Shown: one piece after another, positions 8,364 to 15,987 of the stretch | Layout of the letters: the number at the start of each line of letters is the position of its first letter | Position numbering within the stretch: the stretch's first letter is position 1 | Assembly: GCF_000379085.1 (NCBI RefSeq) | Contig: NZ_KB905379.1 | Coordinates: 186,634-221,507, forward strand | DNA length: 34,874 bases | Source of the DNA: Halomicrobium katesii DSM 19301 | Lineage (GTDB): Archaea; Halobacteriota; Halobacteria; Halobacteriales; Haloarculaceae | Reading direction: 5' to 3' | Made by a program: the position numbers and the translations under genes | The notes under the pieces: generated by a model | Told to the model about the DNA's origin: nothing | Database searches by the model: none | What the model saw: only the letters and a program-made list of their open reading frames with translations

Positions 8364-10091
8364 ATGCCAGAGTATCAAGCACCAGGCGTCTATGTCGAAG
8401 AAGAAAGCACTGGAAGCAAGTCTGTAGAGGGGGTCGGAACCAGTACAGCCGGCTTCCTCGGAGAGACTGTTCGTGGTCCAGTTGAACCGCAACTGGTAAC
8501 GAGCTACAACCAGTTCGAACGAACCTACGGGTCGAGTCCGAAAGGATCAGATTTGGATGTCGCTGTCAACGGCTTCTTCAAGAACGGCGGAAGCCGTTGT
8601 TTCGTCGCGCGAGTGACGGCAGCGGACCCGAACGATGTCGCCACCCGAACCCTCATCGACGAAGACAAAAACGAGGTTCTGGAAATCGAGGCGAACGGAC
8701 CAGGTGAATGGGGATCGAACGTTGCGGTGCTCGTCAGCGACGGGCAACAGCCGGGCCAGTTCGATATCGTCGTTCGGTATTGGTCCTGTGACCGCAACGA
8801 GATTATGAAACCCGCTTCCGACCGGCCCGAGCCGAGCCCGGAAGTCGAAGAGGTGTTCGACGGTGTGACGGCCGACCCACAGTCGAGCCAGTTCTACGAG
8901 AAACAACTGGCAAGCTCGGTGCTGATCAACGTCGAATTCCTGGCAGAGGGACGACCGAAAGATGGGCTCGTTTGGCTCAGTAACGACGACGCCGAATTGA
9001 TGACGGACGGTGGCGTCGTTGAAGCCGAAGAAGACGTCGTGCACATTCCAGAGGAACTCGATTCCCTGGACGAAGACGAGCTCGAAGCGCTCGCCGAGCC
9101 GATCAATATTGAGGCAGATCCCTCCTCCGAAGAGTTCGTAGAAGAACTGAAGGAGATCCGCGAGGGTGACAAAGATGTCGATGTTGAAATCGTTGCCGAG
9201 CTACCGTCTGAAACTGGTGAGGAAAGCGAATCCGACGAAGTCACCCTGAGCGATTACGAAGGCGTGGACAAGCCCGGCCTCCGTACCGGACTCGCAGCCT
9301 TCGAAGCCATCGACGAGATATCGATTGTCTGTGCACCGGACGAAAAGAATGTCCAGGGACTGACAGATTCACTCGTCGCGCACTGCGAGAACAAAGGAGA
9401 TCGGTTCGCGATCCTCCAGTCCGAACAAACCCCTAGTCCGGTCCAGGATATGGAAACGCCGGTCGATTCCTCGTACGCGGCGTACTACTATCCGTGGATC
9501 AAGGTCCTCGACCCGGTGACAAATCGCGAGAAGCTCGCCCCTCCAGGTGGCCACATTGCTGGCATCTATTCCCGGAGTGACATCGAGCACGGTGTCCACA
9601 AAGCGCCGGCCAACGAGCCCATGCGCGGGATTGTCGGGCTCCAACACGACATCACGAAAGGCGAGCAGGACATTCTCAATCCCAAAGGAATCAACTGCAT
9701 CCGAAGTTTCCAGGGACGTGGGATCCGCGTCTGGGGCGCACGAACGTGTTCGAGCGACCCAGAGTGGAAGTATCTCAACGTCCGGCGACTCTTCCTGTAC
9801 ATCGAGCAGTCTCTCGAGCAGGGAACCCAGTGGGCGGTCTTCGAACCGAACGACAAGGATCTGTGGGCACGGATCCGACAGTCCACAGAGAACTTCTTGA
9901 AGACTGTCTGGCGCGAGGGCGGCCTCCAGGGAGCCACACAGGACGAAGCCTTCTTCGTCCGCTGTGGCGAGGATACCATGACGCAGGAAGATATCGACAA
10001 CGGTCGACTGATCGTCGAAGTCGGTATCGCGCCGGTCAAACCGGCGGAGTTCGTCGTCTTCCGGATTGCCCAAGACACTGGTGAAGCCTGA
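8364..10091 (+). CDS. Contractile tail sheath protein of the eCIS
   Basis: A 575-aa sheath subunit of the phage tail sheath/Afp2-4 family, which polymerises around the inner tube and contracts to drive it outward. The N-terminus PEYQAPGVYVEE is the classic sheath start, followed by TSTAGFLGETVRGP and the NGGSRCFVARV motif. The conserved C-terminal domain (about 470-575) includes WAVFEPNDKDLW and ends with a segment (NGRLIVEVGIAPVKPAEFVVFRI) that forms the inter-subunit handshake in this family. A very acidic insertion of about 90 residues (about 205-297) interrupts the middle and is probably surface exposed. A strong Shine-Dalgarno supports the start. Only one sheath gene is present in the window, where Afp-type clusters have three. 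Confidence 0.95.
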   Translation: MPEYQAPGVYVEEESTGSKSVEGVGTSTAGFLGETVRGPVEPQLVTSYNQFERTYGSSPKGSDLDVAVNGFFKNGGSRCFVARVTAADPNDVATRTLIDEDKNEVLEIEANGPGEWGSNVAVLVSDGQQPGQFDIVVRYWSCDRNEIMKPASDRPEPSPEVEEVFDGVTADPQSSQFYEKQLASSVLINVEFLAEGRPKDGLVWLSNDDAELMTDGGVVEAEEDVVHIPEELDSLDEDELEALAEPINIEADPSSEEFVEELKEIREGDKDVDVEIVAELPSETGEESESDEVTLSDYEGVDKPGLRTGLAAFEAIDEISIVCAPDEKNVQGLTDSLVAHCENKGDRFAILQSEQTPSPVQDMETPVDSSYAAYYYPWIKVLDPVTNREKLAPPGGHIAGIYSRSDIEHGVHKAPANEPMRGIVGLQHDITKGEQDILNPKGINCIRSFQGRGIRVWGARTCSSDPEWKYLNVRRLFLYIEQSLEQGTQWAVFEPNDKDLWARIRQSTENFLKTVWREGGLQGATQDEAFFVRCGEDTMTQEDIDNGRLIVEVGIAPVKPAEFVVFRIAQDTGEA

Positions 10092-10136
10092 TAGTATCGC
10101 ACGCCAACTGAACACACGACAAACCACCACATACAC

Positions 10137-10589
10137 ATGCCAGAACACGGACCTCTCCCGAGCACTGAATTCAAAGTAGAACTCGACGGCGTCGACATCC
10201 CTGGCTTCCTTGAAGTCAAACTGCCGACCCAGGAAACCGATACGAAAGCGTACCGCGAAGGAGCGGACGACAAGCACGCGCGAAAGCTGTTCGGTGACAC
10301 CCAGTACTCCCCACTCGTCCTCGCTCGCGGAGCGGACGAGGACAACGACAGAATCGACGACTGGATCCAGGCCGTCGAGGACGGAAAAGCAAACGACGCA
10401 CGCAAGAACATCGCGGTCGTCCTGCAGAAGCAGGACGGTGAGTCGGTCCTCCGGTACGAATTCACGAACGCGTGGGTCAAAAAGTACGAGCCGCCCACGC
10501 TCAACGCGCAGGCCGGCAGTGGTGCAGAAGCAGTCGCCGTGGAGACGTTCACTGTCGAGTTCGAGGAGATGGAACGGAAAACGCTATGA
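10137..10589 (+). CDS. eCIS inner tube protein 1 (T4 gp19-like)
   Basis: A 150-aa protein of the T4 gp19/Afp1-5 tube family. It has the expected order: an N-terminal strand pair (STEFKVELDGVDIPGFLEVKLP), a loop ending before YREGADDKHARKLFGDTQY, a helix DDWIQAVEDGK, then the C-terminal strand set ending VETFTVEFEEME. Length is typical (about 145-155). It stacks as hexameric rings inside the sheath. The TGA overlaps the next ATG (ATGA). A second tube paralogue lies at 11514; as in other eCIS one probably forms the bulk tube and the other the baseplate-proximal ring. Which is which cannot be told from sequence. Confidence 0.92.
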   Translation: MPEHGPLPSTEFKVELDGVDIPGFLEVKLPTQETDTKAYREGADDKHARKLFGDTQYSPLVLARGADEDNDRIDDWIQAVEDGKANDARKNIAVVLQKQDGESVLRYEFTNAWVKKYEPPTLNAQAGSGAEAVAVETFTVEFEEMERKTL

Positions 10590-10747
10590 GCAATACGGAC
10601 CTGAGCCCATCGCTCGTCTACACCCTGGAACGGTCGCCGGACGGCGACCAATATCACCGCGACAGTGAAGGGTATCTGCACACTCACAGCGGATCAGGTC
10701 ACGTCGATACGATCACGATCGAATATCGAGAGGCGGATCAGAAATGA
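10586..10747 (+). CDS. Small eCIS protein (53 aa), unrecognised
   Basis: A 53-aa frame starting MSNTDLSPSLVYTLERSPDGD and ending IEYREADQK, with ATGA overlaps at both ends (with the tube gene at 10586 and with the next gene at 10744). Such tight coupling in an operon of structural proteins argues that it is translated. It is acidic, has several His residues (YHRDSEGYLHTHSGSGH), and no membrane segment. No family is recognised. Small proteins of unknown role do occur at this place, after the tube gene, in eCIS clusters. Confidence 0.7.
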   Translation: MSNTDLSPSLVYTLERSPDGDQYHRDSEGYLHTHSGSGHVDTITIEYREADQK

Positions 10748-11244
10748 CAGACCAAGCACTCCAAACAGAGTTCGAGTTCACGCTCCCACAGGGTTACGTC
10801 GGTGACGACGGGACGCTCCACAAGGAGGGGCGGATGCGGTTGGCAACGGCAGCAGACGAGATCCAACCGCTGCAGGACCCGAAGGTGCAATCGAACCAGT
10901 CGTACCTGACGATCGCGTTGTTGTCACGCGTTGTGACGGAGCTGGGAACACTCGAGACGGTCGATAAGAGCGTCATCGAAGACCTCTTCGTCAACGATCT
11001 CGAGTACCTGCAGGCGATGTACGAGCGGGTCAACAATCACGGCACGAACACTGTCGAAAGTGGCTGTCCCGACTGTGGGAACGCCTTCGAGGTCGACGTC
11101 GAGTCGGGGATGACAGTGCCAGCCGACACGGAACAGCCCCCGACGGCGATCGCAGGACAGGACAACGAGGAATCAGAGACCATGGGTATCGAGCCAGATG
11201 ATACGGATTCAGGTGAGATGCCGACGGGAAATCTGACCGAGTGA
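10744..11244 (+). CDS. eCIS tail-assembly-type protein with a CxxC knuckle
   Basis: A 166-aa acidic protein. The N-terminal half (FEFTLPQGYVGDDGTLHKEGRMRLATAADEI, then a helical LSRVVTELGTLETVDKSVIEDLF) follows the pattern of tail-assembly proteins found between tube genes in eCIS and tailocin clusters. A Cys pair (CPDCGNAF) follows near residue 115-120, and the tail is disordered and acidic. Only one CxxC is present, so a zinc site would need a second chain or other ligands. It overlaps both neighbours by 4 nt, in one operon with the tube genes. The assembly role is inferred from position. Confidence 0.75.
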   Translation: MTDQALQTEFEFTLPQGYVGDDGTLHKEGRMRLATAADEIQPLQDPKVQSNQSYLTIALLSRVVTELGTLETVDKSVIEDLFVNDLEYLQAMYERVNNHGTNTVESGCPDCGNAFEVDVESGMTVPADTEQPPTAIAGQDNEESETMGIEPDDTDSGEMPTGNLTE

Positions 11245-11489
11245 TTCAGCTGTACGACCGCGATACTCTCTTCGAGGAGGTCGCGTTCGTCGCCTATCAC
11301 TTCGGCTGGAGCCACAACGAAGTCCTCGAACTCCCACACTGGGAACGACACAAGTGGTGCGAGGAGATCAGCGCGATCAACGACCGAATGAACGACGGTG
11401 AAGCGCCGTCACGAAACGAGCCCAACCAGGGCAGTATCCTCGACGACAGCGAGGGGACGGTCCTCTCGAACTCGCTCGAGGACCTGTAG
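11241..11489 (+). CDS. DUF6760-like small eCIS protein
   Basis: An 82-aa protein beginning with GTG that overlaps the preceding stop. The first 45 residues (LFEEVAFVAYHFGWSHNEVLELPHWERHKWCEEI) match the pattern of the short helical protein that eCIS clusters carry near the tube genes (DUF6760-type: YHFxW..EEIL.L.HxERRxW..E). The rest is a disordered acidic tail. It is probably an assembly factor. The family name is from memory and needs a profile search. Confidence 0.75.
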   Translation: MIQLYDRDTLFEEVAFVAYHFGWSHNEVLELPHWERHKWCEEISAINDRMNDGEAPSRNEPNQGSILDDSEGTVLSNSLEDL

Positions 11490-11513
11490 CCCTCGTTTCA
11501 GGAGCAGACAAGC

Positions 11514-11969
11514 ATGACACAGTATACAGACGACAATACGCCCTACTCGCAGTACACCTTCGAAGTGCAAATCGATGGCGAAGCTGTCGCCGGCTTTTCG
11601 GAGGTGTCGGGGCTGAATATGCAACTCGATACGACACAGTATCAGGAGGGTGGCGTGAACGACCACGTTCACACGCTCCCAGGCACGATGGCACACGCGA
11701 ATCTCGTATTACAGCGAGGGATGACCGAAGACACGACGCTGTGGAAGTGGGTACAAGACGTCATGAGCGGGAAGATATCTCGGCGTGACGTCGTCATCAA
11801 ACTACAGGAGAGCTACCAAGGCGACAGTGTCTGGGGCTGGGAGTTCACCGACGCGTACCCGACGAAGTGGCAGGGCCCGGACCTCGTGGGCGGAAACAAT
11901 CAGATAACGATCGAGTCGATCGAGTTGACATACCAGGGCTTCGAGACCATCTCCGGCTTACCGGAGTAA
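11514..11969 (+). CDS. eCIS inner tube protein 2 (T4 gp19-like)
   Basis: A 151-aa second member of the tube family. It opens DNTPYSQYTFEVQIDGEAVAGFSEVSGL, has the typical YQEGGVNDHVHTLPG loop, a LVLQRGMTEDTTLWKWVQDV helix, and ends IESIELTYQGFETI. The LQRGMT.D..LW motif is closer to the common Afp5/gp19 type than tube 1. A Shine-Dalgarno-like agga lies upstream at about 11500. It closes the operon; 11970-12190 holds no gene I can support. Confidence 0.92.
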   Translation: MTQYTDDNTPYSQYTFEVQIDGEAVAGFSEVSGLNMQLDTTQYQEGGVNDHVHTLPGTMAHANLVLQRGMTEDTTLWKWVQDVMSGKISRRDVVIKLQESYQGDSVWGWEFTDAYPTKWQGPDLVGGNNQITIESIELTYQGFETISGLPE

Positions 11970-12155
11970 CGTCGACCGCCAGGCGCCACCTTCTTCGGTC
12001 GAATGCAACATGCACGTGTGGGTAGTCTCCGAGAAGCAGACCGCTCTACAGGCGAGGACGGCTGTTAGCAGTATGCCCAGTGTAGACGGTCGAATCTGTT
12101 GGAAGCGACGCCGACCATTCCCAGTATACAGTCATTTGCTGCAATATCGGAAGAT

Positions 12156-12165
12156 AAAAATATTT
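12156..12165 (+). promoter_or_regulatory. Box A-like promoter of the terminator-protein gene
   Basis: aaaaatattt is centred about 30 nt ahead of ATG 12191, inside an AT-rich island (about 12140-12190) in otherwise GC-rich sequence. A second AT run (tagtatataata, 12175-12186) is an alternative. Confidence 0.45.
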
Positions 12166-12190
12166 CAATTAGATAGTATATAATATGTCG

Positions 12191-12259
12191 ATGTACGAGA
12201 GACATATCCCAAAAATGTACCCGAGAGCCACCGGCCGACGGGAGCACATGGAGAGATAG
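12191..12259 (+). promoter_or_regulatory. Upstream mini-ORF (22 codons) ahead of the DUF4255 gene
   Basis: ATG 12191 opens a 22-codon Arg-rich frame that stops with TAG at 12257-12259, two bases before the GTG start at 12262. A GGAG lies inside its last codons. It repeats the mini-ORF pattern seen ahead of genes A, D and the 15473 gene and may provide reinitiation at the GTG. Confidence 0.3.
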
Positions 12260-12261
12260 CA

Positions 12262-12906
12262 GTGGTCACATCGTCCGCGTCGATACGGTTGACGACGACG
12301 CTATTGCTCCGGTTGCTCAGAATCCGGCTCGCACAACCCGACGACGAGTCCAAACTGAACGACGACCAGATCCAGGCTATCCCGCCGACAGCTATCGACG
12401 AAGAATCCGATGTCCAGCTGATCGTCTACCTCTACAACGTCACGAGTTCAGGAGCACTCAATACAGACCGAACGCAGTACTCCGGGACAACGCGTGAGAA
12501 GGCTGACCTGTCGGTCGAGCTTCGATATCTGGTAATAGCGTTCCCCGACGCCAAGGCCGAAAACGAGACAGAAGGTATCATGTTCCAGCACGAGTTGCTG
12601 GGCAAGGCGATGCAAACCTTCTACGATGCCGAAACGATCAGTTCGGAAGAACTCCCCGGTGAATTCCAGGACGAAGGAATAACGATCACACTCGAAGAGC
12701 GTGATCCGTTAGAATTGACCGAGCTGTGGGGGTCGTTCTCCGATCCGCCGCTGCACCCCTGTGCATCGTACGTCGTGCGTCCGGTGAAAATACCGTCGAC
12801 ACAGGAAACGCTGTTGACGGAAGTCGAAGAGCGCGATCTCGGCGTCGAAAAAGGATCTGGTGGTAGCGACGGGGACGCAAGCGATGACCGCCTGGACATG
12901 GGCTAG
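12262..12906 (+). CDS. DUF4255 (Pvc16/Afp16-type) tail terminator protein
   Basis: A 214-aa protein matching the DUF4255 family, the eCIS cap that ends tube and sheath polymerisation. Features: an N-terminal helix (TTTLLLRLLRIRLAQ), then VQLIVYLYNVTSSGALNTDR, LSVELRYLVIAFPD, a helix FQHELLGKAMQTFYDAETI, and the conserved WGSFSDPPLHPCASYVVRPVKI. The C-terminal 30 residues are low-complexity. GTG 12262 is chosen because the upstream in-frame sequence has no start codon before the TAA at 12181. It is convergent with the AAA+ gene (24-bp gap). Confidence 0.88.
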   Translation: MVTSSASIRLTTTLLLRLLRIRLAQPDDESKLNDDQIQAIPPTAIDEESDVQLIVYLYNVTSSGALNTDRTQYSGTTREKADLSVELRYLVIAFPDAKAENETEGIMFQHELLGKAMQTFYDAETISSEELPGEFQDEGITITLEERDPLELTELWGSFSDPPLHPCASYVVRPVKIPSTQETLLTEVEERDLGVEKGSGGSDGDASDDRLDMG

Positions 12907-12930
12907 CCGACTCGCGGACAGGCAGTCCGG

Positions 12931-15318
12931 TCAGCGATCTGTGTCGGTCTCGTCGTGACCGTCCCCAGGTGAGTCCGTCTCAATCTCGGCAGTCGTACTC
13001 GCATTCGCTCGTCTGAGTTCGGTTCGCCAGTCTCGATCCGTCGTGTCTGTCCCATACTGTCGGCGTTTGTCGCTGTAGGCTCCGAACTCGACCTGAAAGC
13101 CAGCGCCGCCGGCTTCCCGGGCGTACTGCAGTGCGCGGACGACGTGGTCGAAGGTGATCGTCACGTTCGAGAGCTCCGTTCGTTCTGCCTCGAGCGGGCG
13201 TCCGTCGTGTGCTTCCGTTGCCGCGATGTACGCAGCGTACTTCGCAACTTTCCGGATGAGTGCCGGCGTGGTCGTGATTTCGCTGAGGAACTCGTAGTCG
13301 AAGCCATCAGTCGCGACGTTCGCATCCGGGGGGAAAGCGTCCCGCCAGAGCGTTTGGCGCACACGTTCTTGCGGTTTCTCGAAGGCGATAGAGTGCTGGA
13401 TCCGCCGTTTGAACGCCGAGTCGATGCCCGAGCGTTTGTTCGTCGTCAACAGGAGGATGCCGTCGAACGACTCCAGGCGTTGCAGCAAGAAGTTGATCTC
13501 CATATTAGCGTACCGATCAGTGGCGTCGTTGACGTCCGCTCGCTCTCCAAAGATGGCGTCTGCCTCGTCGAACAGCAAGATCGCGTTGGATCGTTCTGCT
13601 TCGTCCAGAATAGTCGCCAGCCGGCTCTCGGTCTCACCGACGTACTTGTTGATGATCTGTGAGAGGTCGACCCGGTAGAGGTCGAGTCCCGTCTCGTTGG
13701 CGATGACCTCCGCGGCCATCGTCTTCCCGGTGCCTGGCTGACCGTAGAACAGCGCGACGACGCCGTCACCGCGACTCCCGGGTTCGCCGAAGCCCCACTC
13801 GCTCGTGACCGCCCCGCGGTACTGGAGGTGGCCACAGAGTTGTCGTAAGTGAGACGCTTGCCGATCGGCGAGCGCGAGGTCCTCCCAGGCGTAGCCTGGG
13901 TCGATCGGTTCGGCCAGCGTCCCCAGAGTACTCGCCGAGTAGCGCTTGCAGGCCTCGTAGAGGTGCCCGCTGGTCAGTCCGCTCTCGATGGGGGCGAACG
14001 CGTCGGGTGCATCGGCCGACGTGTGCTTTGCTGTGGCCTCCTCGGGCGTATGCCCCTCTACCCCCCGTCGGGAGAAGTACCGTGCAAGTCGGGCGGCACG
14101 TCTGATGTCGCGCTGGGGGAGACGGAAGTTCGTCGCAACGTGGGAGACGAGCTGTTCGTCGACGAACTCGTCAGCGTACTCGTCCCAGACCCGTTCGCGA
14201 ACCGCGTCGTCCGGGAACGGACACAGGCAGGTCTCGACGTGATGGGTTTCGAGGGCGACGTCCGGTGTCCACGCGGTGCTAGATCCGACGAAAACGTGTG
14301 ACGGGGCGTCGTCGAGTCGCTGGACGATGTCGTCGACAGAACGGACGTCCGCAGACTCCGCCGCTTGCTCGTCGTCGGCTGTCGATGCGGTCGGCTCGTC
14401 GATGTCAGTGACGGCCTCGATACCGTCGATGTGGACCGGCACGTCGCGAAGCCTGGCTTCGCGGAGGAGGCGAGTCAGTAGCTCGTCCGAGCGAACGACC
14501 TCCGCCGCTGGGGCGGTGAGGAGCGGTCCGTCGGTGAGTGCACCTGGGAGTCGGTCTTTTCCGGTGCCGTCCTCGCCTGCGAGGAAGACGAGCGACGGGT
14601 CAGTTCGGTCCGTGAGTCGGTCGCGAATGGCCTCGAGCGTCGCCGTCGTCTGTTCGTCGAAGACCATATCCGAGAGTGTGCGGTCGTGACGTTCGAGCGT
14701 CACGAGATCACGGAGTGCGGAGCCGAGCGCGTCGCACCCCCGGAGAAAGTCGACGATCCGGTCGTCGACAGACAGCACGTCGTAGCTCGCTGGCTGGCTG
14801 GATTTCCGAGCTGCTCGTGTGAGGATGTCGTATTCGAACAGCGGACCGGTCGGTGCGAGCGCCCGGGACGATGCACTGTTCGTCTCCGTCGCTCCGTGCC
14901 CGGCGACAGCGAGGACAGTCTCGACGAGTTCGACCGACGGCAGCATCGCGGTGTCCGCGCCACAGATCTCACCGTACACCTTCGTTATCGAGCGATCGAT
15001 CTCCGGTCCGAGAACGACCAGGAGCGCATCTCGCTCCGCGCGCGAAAGATCGAAGGCTCGAGATAACGTGTCGAACGACAACGAGACGTCTTCCTCATGG
15101 CTGGCCTCGACTGCTGTCGCGATCTCTTCGGCGCGGGCATCGATGTCGACCGACTCGTCGGCCTCGTCGATCGAGGTCGCTTCGCCGGCGAAGGCGTTCA
15201 ATCGCGTCGGCGACACCACCTCCTCCTCGCTGGCACCCTCGATAGCGCGTGCACGCTCGAGCACGGCGCGGATCCGGTCGAACTCGGCACGGAGGTGCTC
15301 GCCACCGTGATCGTACAT
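12931..15318 (-). CDS. eCIS AAA+ ATPase (Afp15-type)
   Basis: A 795-aa AAA+ protein of the type found in nearly every eCIS cluster, thought to act in assembly or loading. The C-terminal module is complete: Walker A GQPGTGKT (526-533), Walker B ILLFDEAD (about 580-587), sensor 1 LLTTNKRS, and the RRI arginine region. An upstream module looks degenerate: GEDGTGKD (248-255) has Asp in place of the Ser/Thr of a P-loop and is followed by a weak VHIDGIE Walker B. The N-terminal 200 residues are helical and acidic. The start at 15318 (MYDHGGEHLRAEF) is preferred; the frame is open further upstream, but that extension is basic and unlike haloarchaeal protein. It is transcribed opposite to the structural genes. 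Confidence 0.92.
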   Translation of the reverse strand: MYDHGGEHLRAEFDRIRAVLERARAIEGASEEEVVSPTRLNAFAGEATSIDEADESVDIDARAEEIATAVEASHEEDVSLSFDTLSRAFDLSRAERDALLVVLGPEIDRSITKVYGEICGADTAMLPSVELVETVLAVAGHGATETNSASSRALAPTGPLFEYDILTRAARKSSQPASYDVLSVDDRIVDFLRGCDALGSALRDLVTLERHDRTLSDMVFDEQTTATLEAIRDRLTDRTDPSLVFLAGEDGTGKDRLPGALTDGPLLTAPAAEVVRSDELLTRLLREARLRDVPVHIDGIEAVTDIDEPTASTADDEQAAESADVRSVDDIVQRLDDAPSHVFVGSSTAWTPDVALETHHVETCLCPFPDDAVRERVWDEYADEFVDEQLVSHVATNFRLPQRDIRRAARLARYFSRRGVEGHTPEEATAKHTSADAPDAFAPIESGLTSGHLYEACKRYSASTLGTLAEPIDPGYAWEDLALADRQASHLRQLCGHLQYRGAVTSEWGFGEPGSRGDGVVALFYGQPGTGKTMAAEVIANETGLDLYRVDLSQIINKYVGETESRLATILDEAERSNAILLFDEADAIFGERADVNDATDRYANMEINFLLQRLESFDGILLLTTNKRSGIDSAFKRRIQHSIAFEKPQERVRQTLWRDAFPPDANVATDGFDYEFLSEITTTPALIRKVAKYAAYIAATEAHDGRPLEAERTELSNVTITFDHVVRALQYAREAGGAGFQVEFGAYSDKRRQYGTDTTDRDWRTELRRANASTTAEIETDSPGDGHDETDTDR

Positions 15319-15391
15319 AGTTCCGATGGCCCTCGATTCGATAATAAATTGTCGTTTTCGCCACGGCCGAGTCATTACAAGAGGGCAAGCA

Positions 15392-15399
15392 TTATAATT
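15392..15399 (+). promoter_or_regulatory. Box A (TTATAATT) ahead of mini-ORF 15420
   Basis: TTATAATT is centred 24-25 nt upstream of ATG 15420, a good fit to a leaderless start at that codon. Confidence 0.55.
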
Positions 15400-15419
15400 G
15401 AGTGAGAAGATGTGCAAAT

Positions 15420-15476
15420 ATGGACGGTAGTGACACCACAGTCGTCGACGACCGAACCAGCGAGGGCGACGCATGA
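15420..15476 (+). promoter_or_regulatory. Leaderless mini-ORF (18 codons) overlapping the 15473 gene
   Basis: ATG 15420 opens an 18-codon acidic frame (starting MDGSDTTVVDD) whose TGA (15474-15476) overlaps the next ATG as ATGA. Box A spacing puts the transcript start at this ATG, so ribosomes would reach 15473 only after translating it. It could equally be a genuine small protein. Confidence 0.5.
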
Positions 15477-15769
15477 GCGAGAAGAAACAGGCCAATCGGA
15501 CGACCTACGTGACGGAGTCGGAGGAAAAAGCCGACGAGCGGCGGCAGTCACACGAAGCGGAGCAGGCGGAGGAGACGGAACACGAGGAGGAAGCGTCGGA
15601 GTCGGCGGACCAGACCGACGCACTGACCGGTGGCGCGGCGGCCGTGCCTGTGATGAACGAGGCCGAGGCCAGCGAGTCCGAGGAGACGAATGCACTCCTG
15701 GGTGACGCGGGACTGGAAGAAATCGACACCGACGAGACGGACACCGATCGGAGCAGTCCCAGCGAGTAG
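15473..15769 (+). CDS. Small acidic protein, N-terminus like the array heads
   Basis: A 98-aa, extremely Glu/Asp-rich, low-complexity protein, probably disordered. It begins MSEKKQANRTTYV, which recalls the basic heads of genes A (MAGKRKANRKG) and D (MGRKRREDR). It contains a short Ala/Gly/Val patch (TGGAAAVPVMNEAEA, about 57-71) and no membrane span. It lies between the AAA+ gene (divergent) and array head D, preceded by a coupled mini-ORF. No family is recognised. It may be a regulatory or loading partner of the arrays or a stripped-down cassette; both are guesses. Confidence 0.65.
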   Translation: MSEKKQANRTTYVTESEEKADERRQSHEAEQAEETEHEEEASESADQTDALTGGAAAVPVMNEAEASESEETNALLGDAGLEEIDTDETDTDRSSPSE

Positions 15770-15942
15770 TCTCTGGTCGGACTGTCCCCGTCCGATCGAA
15801 CGCGCAGTGACGGTCCGTTACGCTTGCGTCCGGTGTCGTGAGGACAGTGCGAGATCGGCGACTGTGGGGCCGATCAGTTTCGCGCCAGAAATGTCTGACA
15901 GAAACAAATAAGAACCTGCTAGCGGAAGGGTACAATACAAAG

Positions 15943-15987
15943 ATGTTCACGGCACGTTCGCTCGACCGCGGAGTGGAGGGGCGGTAG
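15943..15987 (+). promoter_or_regulatory. Upstream mini-ORF (14 codons) abutting gene D
   Basis: ATG 15943 opens a 14-codon frame ending TAG at 15985-15987, immediately followed by the ATG of gene D. GGAGGGG at about 15974-15980 lies inside the mini-ORF at Shine-Dalgarno distance from 15988. The AT-rich tacaatacaaag just before 15943 is too close for a box A, and aacaaataag (15904-15913) is a possible one. The remaining sequence from 15770 holds nothing else I can support. Confidence 0.4.

Noticed and set aside
12065-12247. Minus-strand 60-codon frame between tube 2 and the DUF4255 gene
   Set aside because: Composition is unlike haloarchaeal protein (few acidic residues), no family is seen, and it covers the AT-rich promoter region of the next gene.
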